Below are positions 9,113 to 18,483 of a stretch of DNA of 32,978 nucleotides, in pieces. The stretch is from positions 1-32,978 of the forward strand of contig JAJRZL010000292.1 in assembly GCA_024275255.1 (NCBI GenBank), read 5' to 3'. The translations under genes were made by a program, and so were the position numbers. A model generated the notes under the pieces. That model saw nothing but the letters and a program-made list of their open reading frames with translations, was not told where the DNA came from and searched no databases. Position 1 is the first letter of the stretch. Every line of letters begins with the position of its first letter. The stretch is from Candidatus Zixiibacteriota bacterium (GTDB lineage: Bacteria; Zixibacteria; MSB-5A5; GN15; FEB-12).

Positions 9113-9141
9113 GCGGTACTCAAAATAATTTTGGGTACCGC
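9113..9141 (+). repeat. Strong inverted repeat/hairpin between flgE and fliL
   Basis: GCGGTACTCAAAA-taa-TTTTGGGTACCGC: 13 consecutive pairs (one G-T) with a 3-nt loop; no T-run follows. Confidence 0.85.
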
Positions 9142-9163
9142 CCGGGTATAACGGGAGAATGAT

Positions 9164-9778
9164 ATGGCAAACGATGAAGAAAAAACCACTGTTGAGACCA
9201 ACGACTCCGGTGGAAATGATGGTGATAAGGCAAAGAAGTCCGGTGGTTCCAAAAAACTTATCCTGTTCGGCGGCATTGGTGTTGTCGCTGTAATTATTGG
9301 AATTGCTCTGGCATTATTTGTACTGCGTCCTATGATGGCTGGTTCGGGTGAGGGGGGAGATACAACTTCCGAAGTGTCATCCGCCGATCACGGTAAGGAC
9401 AGCGCTAAGGCTGAAAAAGCGAAGAAAGAGAAAAAGAAAAAAGAGAAGAAAAAACGTGGTGGGGAAGGTGAGGGTGAAAGCCTTATCTGTACCATTAAAG
9501 ATATTGTTATCAATCCGGCAGGGACCGGTGGTTCGCGTTTTCTCTCTGTTTCGTTTGGCTTCGAGTTGGATTCTCCGGAAGCAAAGGCGGAATTTGAAGC
9601 ACGGGAACCGGCTATTCGTGATGCCCTGATAACGATTCTTTCATCAAAGACAGTTGCCCAGTTGACGGATGTCAAGCAGAAGGAAATCATGCGGTATCAG
9701 ATAAAAAGGCGTGTTGAAAAACTGCTGGATTCCGAAGAGCTGGCAGGAGTCTATTACACTGATTTTGTATTGCAGTAG
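9164..9778 (+). CDS. fliL: Flagellar basal body-associated protein FliL
   Basis: Single TM, Lys-rich linker, FliL C-terminal domain (IRDALITILSSKTVAQLTDVKQKEIMRYQIKRRVEKLL); immediately before fliM. Confidence 0.9.
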   Translation: MANDEEKTTVETNDSGGNDGDKAKKSGGSKKLILFGGIGVVAVIIGIALALFVLRPMMAGSGEGGDTTSEVSSADHGKDSAKAEKAKKEKKKKEKKKRGGEGEGESLICTIKDIVINPAGTGGSRFLSVSFGFELDSPEAKAEFEAREPAIRDALITILSSKTVAQLTDVKQKEIMRYQIKRRVEKLLDSEELAGVYYTDFVLQ

Positions 9779-9787
9779 AGGTATATA

Positions 9788-10789
9788 GTGGCGGCGAAGA
9801 TTCTTTCCCAGGATGAAATTGATGCCCTGTTAACAACGGTATCTGCCGGAGAACAGGAGCAGGAGGAACAGCAATACGAGGATGACAGGTTGCGGTCTGT
9901 CATTGCGTATGACTTCAAACATCCGAATCGTGTTTCCAAGGACCAGATTCGTACCCTGGAGAATTTGCATGATAATTTAGCCGGGCATTTTGGTTCATCG
10001 TTATCGACTATTATGCGTATGATTGTCGATATTGACCTTGTCTCGGTCGATCAGATTACCTATTCCGAATTTATCATGTCCCTGGTAACGCCGTCATGTA
10101 CTTATACCTTTAGTGCGGAACCGCTCGATGCGGTTTGTTTGGTTGATTTCAACCCCACCCTTACGTTTGCATTTATCGACCGTATGTTTGGCGGTAACGG
10201 AAAGATTCTTGAAACCGAGCGGGAGCTGACCCCCATTGAACGAACGGTTATGGGACGGCTGTCTCAACGGCTGTATACCGATCTTGAGGAATCGTGGGAA
10301 AATATTACCAAGATAAATATTGAACAAAAAAGCTTTGAAACAAACCCGCAGTTTATCCAGATAGTACCTCCCGGTGAAACGGTAGTTGTGATATCGTTCC
10401 AGATAAAACTATTTCAATCAACCGGGTTATTAACCATTTGCTATCCGTATGTCTCCCTGGAACCGATAATCTCGAAACTGTCAGCGCAGAACTGGATCGA
10501 TGCTACAAAGAAGAAGAATCTTGAAATTGATCGGGAAACAAACCTTGAAAATCTGAAGCATGTTAATGTTGAGGTAAGTGCCAATCTTCTGGATACGTCA
10601 ATAAAGATGAGAGATTTCCTTCAACTCAAGGTTGGAGATGTTGTCCCCTCTGAGAAGAAAATTAACTTACCTGTCGATGTGTATATCAATAAAAGGAAAA
10701 AATTTCTGGCACGACCCGGCTTATCCGGAAAAAAACGTGCCATTCAAGTAGTGGAAATAATAGAAAATCCTTTAGAGGCGAGTAAATAA
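9788..10789 (+). CDS. fliM: Flagellar motor switch protein FliM
   Basis: ILSQDEIDALLTTV N-terminal CheY-binding motif; FliM core; GTG start with GAGG SD. Confidence 0.97.
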   Translation: MAAKILSQDEIDALLTTVSAGEQEQEEQQYEDDRLRSVIAYDFKHPNRVSKDQIRTLENLHDNLAGHFGSSLSTIMRMIVDIDLVSVDQITYSEFIMSLVTPSCTYTFSAEPLDAVCLVDFNPTLTFAFIDRMFGGNGKILETERELTPIERTVMGRLSQRLYTDLEESWENITKINIEQKSFETNPQFIQIVPPGETVVVISFQIKLFQSTGLLTICYPYVSLEPIISKLSAQNWIDATKKKNLEIDRETNLENLKHVNVEVSANLLDTSIKMRDFLQLKVGDVVPSEKKINLPVDVYINKRKKFLARPGLSGKKRAIQVVEIIENPLEASK

Positions 10790-10790
10790 T

Positions 10791-11429
10791 ATGGCAGAAG
10801 AGCAAAACAAAGAAAATCAGCCGGAAGTTCAGGATACCGGAAATGCTGATGTTTCTGCTCCTGCGGCGGATGAAGCTGCTGCAGACAATGCGGAAGCTGC
10901 CGAAAGTCCACCGGCAGAGGATGCCGCGGGACCACCGGAATCAGGTGAAGACAGCAAAGACGCACCACCGGCGGATGACTTTAAGGTTGTCAATGAGAGT
11001 GATGTCTCGGAAGAGGATGCCGAGGCGGCCATGATGGCAATGCTCGAGGATTTGCCCCCGGAAGAAAAAACAATTACCCCTGATGATATTGATTTTGGGG
11101 CGCAGTCCGTATCCCGTGCGGAGTTTCAGCATCTCTCAGAACCTGCCGGCAAGCAGGAACCACGTAATATTGATATCCTGATGGATGTCAACCTGCCGGT
11201 TTCTATCGAACTGGGCAGAACAAAGATGTCTATATCTGATATTCTTGGTTTGGGTCCGGGTTCGGTTGTTGAGCTCAACAAACTGGCTGGTGAGCCGGTT
11301 GATGTGTTGGTGAATTATAAAATTGTCGCCAAGGGTGAAGTGGTTGTTGTCGATGAAAACTTCGGTGTGCGTATTACTCAATTGATGACACCGGAAGAAA
11401 GGTTGAAACTGCTCAGTGATGACAACTAA
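10791..11429 (+). CDS. fliN: Flagellar motor switch protein FliN
   Basis: Acidic/Ala-rich N-terminus; SpoA domain ILMDVNLPVSIELGRTKMSISDILGLGPGSVVELNKLAGEPVDVLVNYKIVAKGEVVVVDENFGVRIT. Confidence 0.97.
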   Translation: MAEEQNKENQPEVQDTGNADVSAPAADEAAADNAEAAESPPAEDAAGPPESGEDSKDAPPADDFKVVNESDVSEEDAEAAMMAMLEDLPPEEKTITPDDIDFGAQSVSRAEFQHLSEPAGKQEPRNIDILMDVNLPVSIELGRTKMSISDILGLGPGSVVELNKLAGEPVDVLVNYKIVAKGEVVVVDENFGVRITQLMTPEERLKLLSDDN

Positions 11430-11985
11430 ACTGCAAAGAAGAAATATCATCATGGTCGTGGTGATAATAGGACTGGCAATAACCGGTCTGTTGGTAATCA
11501 ATACTGATACGGTTACGGCTGACAGGATAGGAACTTCCGTCACGGATAACAATTCGGAATCACTGCATGATGTCCCGACACTGGGAACGTCGATGACAGT
11601 CTTGCCATCATTGCTTCGTCTGTTCAGCGCTTTGATTATCGTGATAGGCTGTATTTACGGTGGCATTTACCTGTTGAAACGGGTGATGAATCGTCGGTTT
11701 CATGGCAATGGCAGTTTTCATGCCCTGGAGGTGCTGGAAACAACGCATATCGGTCCGAAAAAAATGGTTTCACTGGTGCGGGTAGGTAACAAAGCGGTGT
11801 TGGTTGGGATGACCGAAACAACAATATCACCCCTGGCGGAACTTGATACCGAGCAGACACATGAAATACTTTCACAGCAACAAGCGACAATACCGGAACA
11901 TGATTTTAAGAAAGTATTGAAATCTGCAACCGGCAGGTTTCGTACTGTTCGTCTGAAACGACATCAGGCAGCATTGGATACATAA
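11416..11985 (+). CDS. fliO: Flagellar biosynthetic protein FliO
   Basis: TM segment, then MVSLVRVGNKAVLVGMTETTISPLAEL typical of FliO; between fliN and fliP. Start uncertain (GTG 11416 overlaps fliN; internal ATGs possible). Confidence 0.85.
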   Translation: MMTTKLQRRNIIMVVVIIGLAITGLLVINTDTVTADRIGTSVTDNNSESLHDVPTLGTSMTVLPSLLRLFSALIIVIGCIYGGIYLLKRVMNRRFHGNGSFHALEVLETTHIGPKKMVSLVRVGNKAVLVGMTETTISPLAELDTEQTHEILSQQQATIPEHDFKKVLKSATGRFRTVRLKRHQAALDT

Positions 11986-12005
11986 CAGGAAAAAGAGAAC
12001 GTACC

Positions 12006-12022
12006 TGCAACAGGATGTTGCA
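12006..12022 (+). repeat. Inverted repeat TGCAAC-aggat-GTTGCA upstream of fliP
   Basis: 6-bp perfect stem, read directly. Confidence 0.6.
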
Positions 12023-12024
12023 AA

Positions 12025-12048
12025 ACGTGTGATATGGATGTCACACGT
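12025..12048 (+). repeat. Inverted repeat ACGTGTGA-tatggatg-TCACACGT upstream of fliP
   Basis: 8-bp perfect arms, 8-nt spacer, read directly. Confidence 0.75.
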
Positions 12049-12066
12049 CAAAAAGAAATATAGGAC

Positions 12067-12819
12067 ATGAACAAAAAAGCCCTGATAATTATTTTCGCTG
12101 CAATCGCAGTGGTGCTTTGCTCGGCGAATCTATCTGCTCAGACATTGCCGAAAGTGTCGTTGCAGGTAGGGCAGTCCGACAACCCCTCTGATCTCTCCAC
12201 CACCCTTCAGATTGTTATTCTTCTTACTGTGCTGGCATTGGCGCCGTCAATACTCATCATGGTGACATCGTTTATCCGGTTTGTGGTTGTAATGTCATTT
12301 TTACGCAATGCGATTGGTATCCAGCAAATGCCTCCCAGCCAACTGCTTATCGGGTTGGCATTGATATTGACTTTCTTTGTCATGGCGCCTGTTATCAATC
12401 AATCATATTCCGAGGGAATAAAACCATACCTTGATAAACAAATCGATTCCGATGAAGCGTATGATAAAGCAATAGGACCGTTTCGTAAATTCATGCTGGC
12501 GCAAACCCGCGAGAAAGACCTCGCGTTGTTTGTCAATATTGCAAAACTGGACCAGCCGGACAACGAGGAAGATATTCCGCTCCATGTGCTGGTGCCGGGG
12601 TTTGTTATCTCGGAACTGCGGACTGCTTTTCAGATTGCGTTTGTGCTGTTTGTACCTTTCCTGGTAATAGATATGGTCGTGGCATCGGTACTGATGTCAA
12701 TGGGTATGATGATGCTGCCGCCGGTTATTGTTTCTTTGCCGTTTAAGATATTGCTGTTTGTTCTTGTTGATGGCTGGTATTTGCTGGTGAAGTCACTGGT
12801 CGAATCATTTCATATGTGA
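12067..12819 (+). CDS. fliP: Flagellar type III export protein FliP
   Basis: Signal-like N-terminus; TSFIRFVVVMSFLRNAIGIQQMPPSQLLIGLALILTFFVMAPV; MGMMMLPPVIVSLPFKILLFVLVDGWYLLVKSLVESF. Confidence 0.98.
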   Translation: MNKKALIIIFAAIAVVLCSANLSAQTLPKVSLQVGQSDNPSDLSTTLQIVILLTVLALAPSILIMVTSFIRFVVVMSFLRNAIGIQQMPPSQLLIGLALILTFFVMAPVINQSYSEGIKPYLDKQIDSDEAYDKAIGPFRKFMLAQTREKDLALFVNIAKLDQPDNEEDIPLHVLVPGFVISELRTAFQIAFVLFVPFLVIDMVVASVLMSMGMMMLPPVIVSLPFKILLFVLVDGWYLLVKSLVESFHM

Positions 12820-12832
12820 GGATTGAGTAGGT

Positions 12833-13102
12833 ATGACACCACAAATGGTTGTTGCAATTGGCAGGGAAGCTTTATCGGTTACTATCATGGTTGCCGGTCC
12901 AATGCTTTTGTTTGCCCTGATTGTCGGATTGGCTATTTCCATTTTTCAAGCCATTACCCAAATAAATGAAATGACGTTAACTTTTGTCCCGAAAATCCTG
13001 GCAATCGCTCTGGCACTGCTCGTTTTCTTACCATGGATGATCAATTTATTAACAGACTTCGCCTACCACATGTTCGAGCTGATTCCCACGCTGGCAGGGT
13101 GA
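12833..13102 (+). CDS. fliQ: Flagellar type III export protein FliQ
   Basis: 89 aa; IGREALSVTIMVAGPMLLFALIVGLAISIFQAITQINEMTLTFVPKILAIALAL. Confidence 0.97.
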   Translation: MTPQMVVAIGREALSVTIMVAGPMLLFALIVGLAISIFQAITQINEMTLTFVPKILAIALALLVFLPWMINLLTDFAYHMFELIPTLAG

Positions 13103-13105
13103 AAA

Positions 13106-13122
13106 CGGACACCTTCGGTGTC
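13106..13122 (+). repeat. Hairpin GGACACC-ttc-GGTGTCC just after the fliQ stop; possible weak terminator (T-run about 8 nt further on)
   Basis: 7-bp perfect stem followed by tcagcacTTTTTT. Coordinates read by hand, accurate to within about 1 nt. Confidence 0.5.
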
Positions 13123-13203
13123 CTCAGCACTTTTTTCCAACACAACTGGTAAGTTTTTCCGCAGTCACTATATAACAACTGCTTAAAATAATTTACCGGA
13201 ATT

Positions 13204-13230
13204 GTATCGCATTGATATTCAATACGATAC
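13204..13230 (+). repeat. Long inverted repeat in the fliQ-fliR gap
   Basis: GTATCGCATTGA-tat-TCAATACGATAC: 12-nt arms with one mismatch. Confidence 0.8.
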
Positions 13231-13279
13231 AGGCTCAACTCCTCATGTTTCAGTTCGGCACATCATTTGAATAAGTATT

Positions 13280-14101
13280 ATGTCGATTAACCAGAAGTGT
13301 GGGAAAAAAGATTTGTTTGATTTTGTACAATATGGCTCTGAGACTATTCAAGTCTTTCTGTTAATCCTGTTGCGGATAACGGGATTGTTTCTCATGGCTC
13401 CTGTTTTCAGCAGTAAGTCTTCACCTGTCCCGATACGGGTAGGGCTGGTAATTCTTATGTCTATAATCCTGGTTTCGGTCCTTAATCAACCCGAATTGCC
13501 GTTGGTGGAATCTATCTGGCAGCTTGTCGGAATGGCGGCAAAAGAGCTGCTGGTCGGGGTGGTTATCGGGCTGATGTTTCGCCTTCTATTTATGGGGGTA
13601 AAAACCGGCGGAGCAATTCTTGGGTATCAGATCGGGTTTGCGATGGTGAGTGTGCCTGATGTTGATTCTGCGGACCAGGTATCAATTATTGCCCGTTTTT
13701 GGTTTTTACTTGCCACCTTGATTTTCCTTTCGATAAACGGGCATCACCTTGTAATCACTGCTCTGGCTGACAGTTTTCAGGCTATTCCTCCCGGTATGGT
13801 AACAATGCCGTCATCGGTTGGTGAGCTTATCATCAAGTACACCGGGTATGTCTTTGTTATTGCCGTAAAAGTTGCCGCTCCGGTGATGGTCACTCTCTTT
13901 TTGACGGATGTCTCTCTGGGCATAATCGCCAAGATGATGCCAACCATGAATGTGTTCTTTGTCGGTTTTCCCATAAAAATCGGGGTGGGACTGGTCGTAT
14001 TGGCAATGTCATTACCACTGTTCTCATACATCCTGGGAAAATCTCTCCATGTACTGGACAATGAACTCCGGGTGCTGTTTGCCGTTTGGGGTGAGGTGTA
14101 A
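13280..14101 (+). CDS. fliR: Flagellar type III export protein FliR
   Basis: ETIQVFLLILLRITGLFLMAPVFSSKSSPVPIRVGLVILMSIIL...; between fliQ and flhB. No good SD at ATG 13280, so the exact start is uncertain. Confidence 0.93.
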   Translation: MSINQKCGKKDLFDFVQYGSETIQVFLLILLRITGLFLMAPVFSSKSSPVPIRVGLVILMSIILVSVLNQPELPLVESIWQLVGMAAKELLVGVVIGLMFRLLFMGVKTGGAILGYQIGFAMVSVPDVDSADQVSIIARFWFLLATLIFLSINGHHLVITALADSFQAIPPGMVTMPSSVGELIIKYTGYVFVIAVKVAAPVMVTLFLTDVSLGIIAKMMPTMNVFFVGFPIKIGVGLVVLAMSLPLFSYILGKSLHVLDNELRVLFAVWGEV

Positions 14102-14107
14102 GGATAA

Positions 14108-15178
14108 ATGGCGGATCAGGATTTTCAAGAACGGACAGAGAAAGCGACATCGCGGCGACGGGAAAAAGCCCGTGAGCGCGGACAGGTCGCAAAATCAATG
14201 GAGCTCAATTCAGCAGCAGTTATCGGGCTTGGCTTTTTAACGCTGTTTATGTTCGGTCCTTACTTCGCCTCTCAGATGCAGTCGCTGGTCCGATACACGA
14301 TGGCAAATGCACCAATGCTGGCATTGGCGGATCAGTCTCATTACAAGCTGTTTACCGATAATATCATCAAGTTTTTTATCATTGTCGGACCGCTCTTTCT
14401 TGTTTTGGCTCTGGTCGCGTTTGGTATCAATGTCGCCCAGATTGGGTTTCGTATTACCCCCAAGGCGATGGAACTGAAACTGGAGAAACTGAATGTTGTC
14501 AGTGGTCTGAAGCGGCTGCTTTCTCTGCGCTCACTGGTTATGCTGGTTCGGGATGTTCTGAAGCTGACGGTTATTGGTTTTGTCGCATACAAGGCGATTG
14601 CCAGTGAATTTGCAGGCTTTTTCAAGTTATCCGATATGACTGTCTCACAGGTAGCAACAACGATGGGAGAACTGGCGCTTCTGCTGGCGTTGAAAGTGGC
14701 TGGGGTCATTTTAGTTATAGCGATTCTTGATTATCTCTACCAGAAATTTGAATTCGAAAAATCAATTCGGATGAGCCGGCAGGAACTCAAGGATGAGAAC
14801 AAGGAAACGGAAGGCTCACCGCAGATAAAATCGCGTATCCGTCAGGTGCAGTTACAAATGGCGCGTTCACGGATGATGCAGGCGGTTCCCCTGGCGGATG
14901 TGGTGGTTACCAACCCGACTCATCTGGCAGTAGCACTCAAGTATGACCCGGATAAATCCGAAGCTCCGTTTGTGGTTGCCAAGGGACAAAGAAAGATTGC
15001 TGAACAAATCAAGGCGGTTGCCAGGGAACATGATATCCCGATAGTCGAGAATAAACCTCTCGCCCAGGCATTATTCAAGATGTGTGATATTGGTCAGGTG
15101 GTGCCGGCGAACCTGTACCGGGTTGTCGCTGAGGTTCTTGCCTATGTCTATCGCTTAAAAGGAAAGGTGATGAACTGA
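14108..15178 (+). CDS. flhB: Flagellar type III export protein FlhB
   Basis: DQDFQERTEKATSRRREKARERGQVAKSMELNSA; autocleavage NPTH motif (VVVTNPTHLAVALKY). Confidence 0.98.
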   Translation: MADQDFQERTEKATSRRREKARERGQVAKSMELNSAAVIGLGFLTLFMFGPYFASQMQSLVRYTMANAPMLALADQSHYKLFTDNIIKFFIIVGPLFLVLALVAFGINVAQIGFRITPKAMELKLEKLNVVSGLKRLLSLRSLVMLVRDVLKLTVIGFVAYKAIASEFAGFFKLSDMTVSQVATTMGELALLLALKVAGVILVIAILDYLYQKFEFEKSIRMSRQELKDENKETEGSPQIKSRIRQVQLQMARSRMMQAVPLADVVVTNPTHLAVALKYDPDKSEAPFVVAKGQRKIAEQIKAVAREHDIPIVENKPLAQALFKMCDIGQVVPANLYRVVAEVLAYVYRLKGKVMN

Positions 15179-15179
15179 T

Positions 15180-17273
15180 ATGGCAGCAGCACCGGGACAA
15201 AAACAAGCCAGTCTCATTGAGCTGATTACCTCCCGTTCAGACATTGCTCTGGCGTTCGGAGTTGTGGGTATTATCGGCGTATTGGTAATTCCCATTCCGA
15301 CAATGCTGCTGGATTTTGCCCTGGCGTTTAATATCACCTTTTCACTGGTCGTACTGCTGACCACGTTGTATGTCACACGTCCCCTTGACCTTTCGGTATT
15401 CCCCGGAATGCTGCTCATGGTCACCCTGATGCGGTTAGCACTCAATGTTGCCTCGACCCGTTTGATTCTCGGTCAGGCGTATGCCGGTGAGGTTATCAAT
15501 TCGTTTGGTGATTTCGTCGTGCAGGGTAACTACGTGGTCGGGTTTATCGTGTTTGTCATATTGGTTATTATTCAATTTGTCGTTATTACCAAAGGTGCAG
15601 GGCGTATTTCCGAGGTTGCGGCACGGTTTACCCTCGATGCCATGCCCGGTAAACAAATGGCTATCGATGCCGATTTGAATGCCGGTATTATCTCGGAACA
15701 GGAAGCCAAGCAACGCCGACAGGATATAGCACGGGAAGCAGATTTTTATGGCGCTATGGATGGTGCCTCGAAGTTCGTGCGCGGTGATGCCATTGCCGGT
15801 ATTCTCATCACATTGATAAATATCATCGGTGGGTTTGTCATAGGTATTGCTATCAACAATATGACCATCACCGAAGCAATGCGCACGTATTCGCTGCTTT
15901 CCATCGGTGATGGTTTGGTGACTCAAATTCCTGCCCTGTTAGTTTCAACTGCATCGGGTGTTATTGTGACTCGCGCCGCCGCAACGGAAAATATGGGGCG
16001 TGATTTGACCAAGCAGCTTACCAACCAGCCCCGTGCTATCATGGTTGCTGCAGTGGTCCTGTTCATTTTCAGTTTCCTGCCGGGTATGCCGACATTCACC
16101 TTCATGACCCTTGGGGTTATTGCCGGTGGAATCGGATACATGACCCGTGAAGTGCAGAATAAGAAGATACGGGAAGCACGGGAAGCGGAACTCAAGAAAG
16201 CAGCACAAAGCCAGGTTACGGAGGAGCGGACGGAAGACCTGATCAAGGTTGATACCCTCGGTCTGGAAATCGGGTATGGCCTTATCCCGCTGGTCGATCC
16301 CAAGCAGAACGGGGATTTGTTGAACCGTATCTCCACAATACGCAAGCAGCTTGCCGGTGAACTCGGTATCATGGTTCCTCCGATACGTATTCGGGACAAT
16401 ATCCGGTTAAAACCGAATGAATATCAGATAAAAGTTAAAGGCATCAGGGTTGATGGCTATGAATTGATGATAGATAGGGTGTTAGCTATCAATCCGGGTT
16501 TTGTTGAAGAAGAGCTCGATGGGTTCAAGACCAAGGATCCGGCATTCGGATTATCAGCCACCTGGATATTGCCGAATCTTCGTGAAGTTGCCGAAGCGAA
16601 GAAGTTTACCGTTGTAGAACCTTCAGCAGTGCTGGCAACACATTTAACAGAAATCATCCGTCGTTCGGCAGCGGAAATTCTTACCCGGCAGGATGTCCAG
16701 CATCTTGTTGATACTCTCAAAGAAGATTCCCCGGCATTGGTTGATTCCGTGATACCGGAGATTGTTCCTCTGGGGTTGTTGCAAAAAGTATTACAGACTC
16801 TCTTGCGGGAACGTATTCCTATCCGAGACCTGGGTGGTATTCTCGAAACTGTTTCTGACTATGCGACTATCACCAAGGAAGCCGATGTGCTTGCGGAATA
16901 TGCCCGTATGGGGTTGAAACGGCAGATAACGGAACTCTATCGAGAGCAGGATGGCAAAATACATGTCTTTACTCTCGACCCGGCCGTAGAGCAGTCTCTC
17001 GCCGAATCGGTACAGAATACCAAGCAGGGTTTAATGCTGACTATCGATCCTGCGATGGCGGAAACATTATTGAAAAAAATCGGAGAACAGGTAGAAGCGA
17101 TGCAAAACAATGGCTTCATACCTGTGTGTCTCTGTTCCCCGAATATCCGACTGGCATTGCGTCGGTTAGTTGAAGCAAAATACCCCGGTATGGCAGTGGT
17201 CTCGTACAACGAGATTGTCCCTGATGTGGAAGTCATTTCAACCGGGATGGTGAGGTTACAGGATGATAATTAA
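15180..17273 (+). CDS. flhA: Flagellar type III export protein FlhA
   Basis: 697 aa; FHIPEP-type protein (LDLSVFPGMLLMVTLMRLALNVASTRLIL; AARFTLDAMPGKQMAIDADLNAGIISEQEAKQRR). Confidence 0.98.
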   Translation: MAAAPGQKQASLIELITSRSDIALAFGVVGIIGVLVIPIPTMLLDFALAFNITFSLVVLLTTLYVTRPLDLSVFPGMLLMVTLMRLALNVASTRLILGQAYAGEVINSFGDFVVQGNYVVGFIVFVILVIIQFVVITKGAGRISEVAARFTLDAMPGKQMAIDADLNAGIISEQEAKQRRQDIAREADFYGAMDGASKFVRGDAIAGILITLINIIGGFVIGIAINNMTITEAMRTYSLLSIGDGLVTQIPALLVSTASGVIVTRAAATENMGRDLTKQLTNQPRAIMVAAVVLFIFSFLPGMPTFTFMTLGVIAGGIGYMTREVQNKKIREAREAELKKAAQSQVTEERTEDLIKVDTLGLEIGYGLIPLVDPKQNGDLLNRISTIRKQLAGELGIMVPPIRIRDNIRLKPNEYQIKVKGIRVDGYELMIDRVLAINPGFVEEELDGFKTKDPAFGLSATWILPNLREVAEAKKFTVVEPSAVLATHLTEIIRRSAAEILTRQDVQHLVDTLKEDSPALVDSVIPEIVPLGLLQKVLQTLLRERIPIRDLGGILETVSDYATITKEADVLAEYARMGLKRQITELYREQDGKIHVFTLDPAVEQSLAESVQNTKQGLMLTIDPAMAETLLKKIGEQVEAMQNNGFIPVCLCSPNIRLALRRLVEAKYPGMAVVSYNEIVPDVEVISTGMVRLQDDN

Positions 17274-18483
17274 ATCGTTTATAGCAGAATCAAGTGCCGC
17301 CGCTTTGAAACGGGTGCGCGAAGAAATGGGCGGAGATGCCATTGTTTTGAAGACCCGGCAGATTACCGGTCGTGGCAGAACATCGAAAGTCGAAGTTACG
17401 GCTTGTATCGAAAGTCCGACAATAGCCCAGGCATCGGCAATTATCGATTCACCGGCAACAGAATCTTCCCCGGTAGTTCCCTCGGTAACGGAAACATCGG
17501 AAACAGACTTGTTGGCTGAAAGCCCGACACCATCTGAGATGCAGTTGATGGACAGTGAAGGCAATCACGAACCGTCAACAGTAAACCAATCCCGTATCAT
17601 CGATACAAAATTGCGTCCCGAAGAAGAGCGTTTGGACCTTATTGAACAAAAACTGGATAGCTTGTTACAACTGACATCCAGACTTCGGCTACATACCACG
17701 TTACCTGATTATATGAATGACATTGCCAATGCACTTCGGACATCAGATATCCCCGAATCATTGATTCAGGATTTGATTACAAGTGATGATGACACCATCA
17801 ACAATTCACCGGAAGACTATGCTATACACGCTCGCAACACCTTGGCGGAACAGTTGGCATCGCTGGTCTGTGACGGTATCACCCTACAAAAGGGAGACAG
17901 TGTTGTCTTTGTCGGTCCGGCTGGAGCAGGGAAAACCTCCGTGATGGGAAAACTGGCTGCTCAATTGGTATCGGAACAAAAACAAAAAGTAACCCTTGCC
18001 GGGTTGGATTATCAGAAAGTGGCTGCCTACGAAGAACTGGCGGTATATGCTGATTTACTGGATATCGAACTCAATTCTTTACAGGACAAAAAGTCAGGCG
18101 TCAAGTTTGAAGCAGATGCTATTACGCTGGTTGATACCCCGGCAATGCCTGCCGACATACAAAAACAACAATCATTCATAGAAGCAGTTACGAAACTGGG
18201 AGCAACGCATCGTGTGGTAGTGTTCTCGGCTCTGACCCGGTCATCGGATATTGTCCACTTTGCAGAGATGTACAAGCAGGTTCAACCAACCCAGATAGTG
18301 ATGAGCATGTTTGACCAAACGGGTGCGTATGGCTCTGCTGTTACTGCCGCAAAAGAACTGAATATTCCTATTGCATACATAAGTGATACGCCCGGTGGGA
18401 TTGGCACATTGAAACCGGTGGACCTCGCAGTATTGACACCGGCGTTGTTGAACATGAAGAGGGAGCCCCATGAACAGGCTTAA
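17263..18483 (+). CDS. flhF: Signal recognition particle-like GTPase FlhF
   Basis: N-term MIIKSFIAESSAAALKRVREEMGGDAIVLKTRQ; P-loop VFVGPAGAGKTSVMGKLAAQ; overlaps the flhA end. Confidence 0.95.
   Translation: MIIKSFIAESSAAALKRVREEMGGDAIVLKTRQITGRGRTSKVEVTACIESPTIAQASAIIDSPATESSPVVPSVTETSETDLLAESPTPSEMQLMDSEGNHEPSTVNQSRIIDTKLRPEEERLDLIEQKLDSLLQLTSRLRLHTTLPDYMNDIANALRTSDIPESLIQDLITSDDDTINNSPEDYAIHARNTLAEQLASLVCDGITLQKGDSVVFVGPAGAGKTSVMGKLAAQLVSEQKQKVTLAGLDYQKVAAYEELAVYADLLDIELNSLQDKKSGVKFEADAITLVDTPAMPADIQKQQSFIEAVTKLGATHRVVVFSALTRSSDIVHFAEMYKQVQPTQIVMSMFDQTGAYGSAVTAAKELNIPIAYISDTPGGIGTLKPVDLAVLTPALLNMKREPHEQA

Noticed and set aside
13219-13230. 12-mer TCAATACGATAC shared between the fliQ-fliR gap and about 32000
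   Set aside because: A single 12-nt match between two sites is expected by chance in a 33-kb window, so not treated as a dispersed repeat.
15435-15926. 163-aa - strand ORF inside flhA, and similar antisense ORFs at 7774-8241, 16399-15923 and 26656-27264
   Set aside because: Antisense to confidently identified genes, with no recognisable domain; shadow ORFs.
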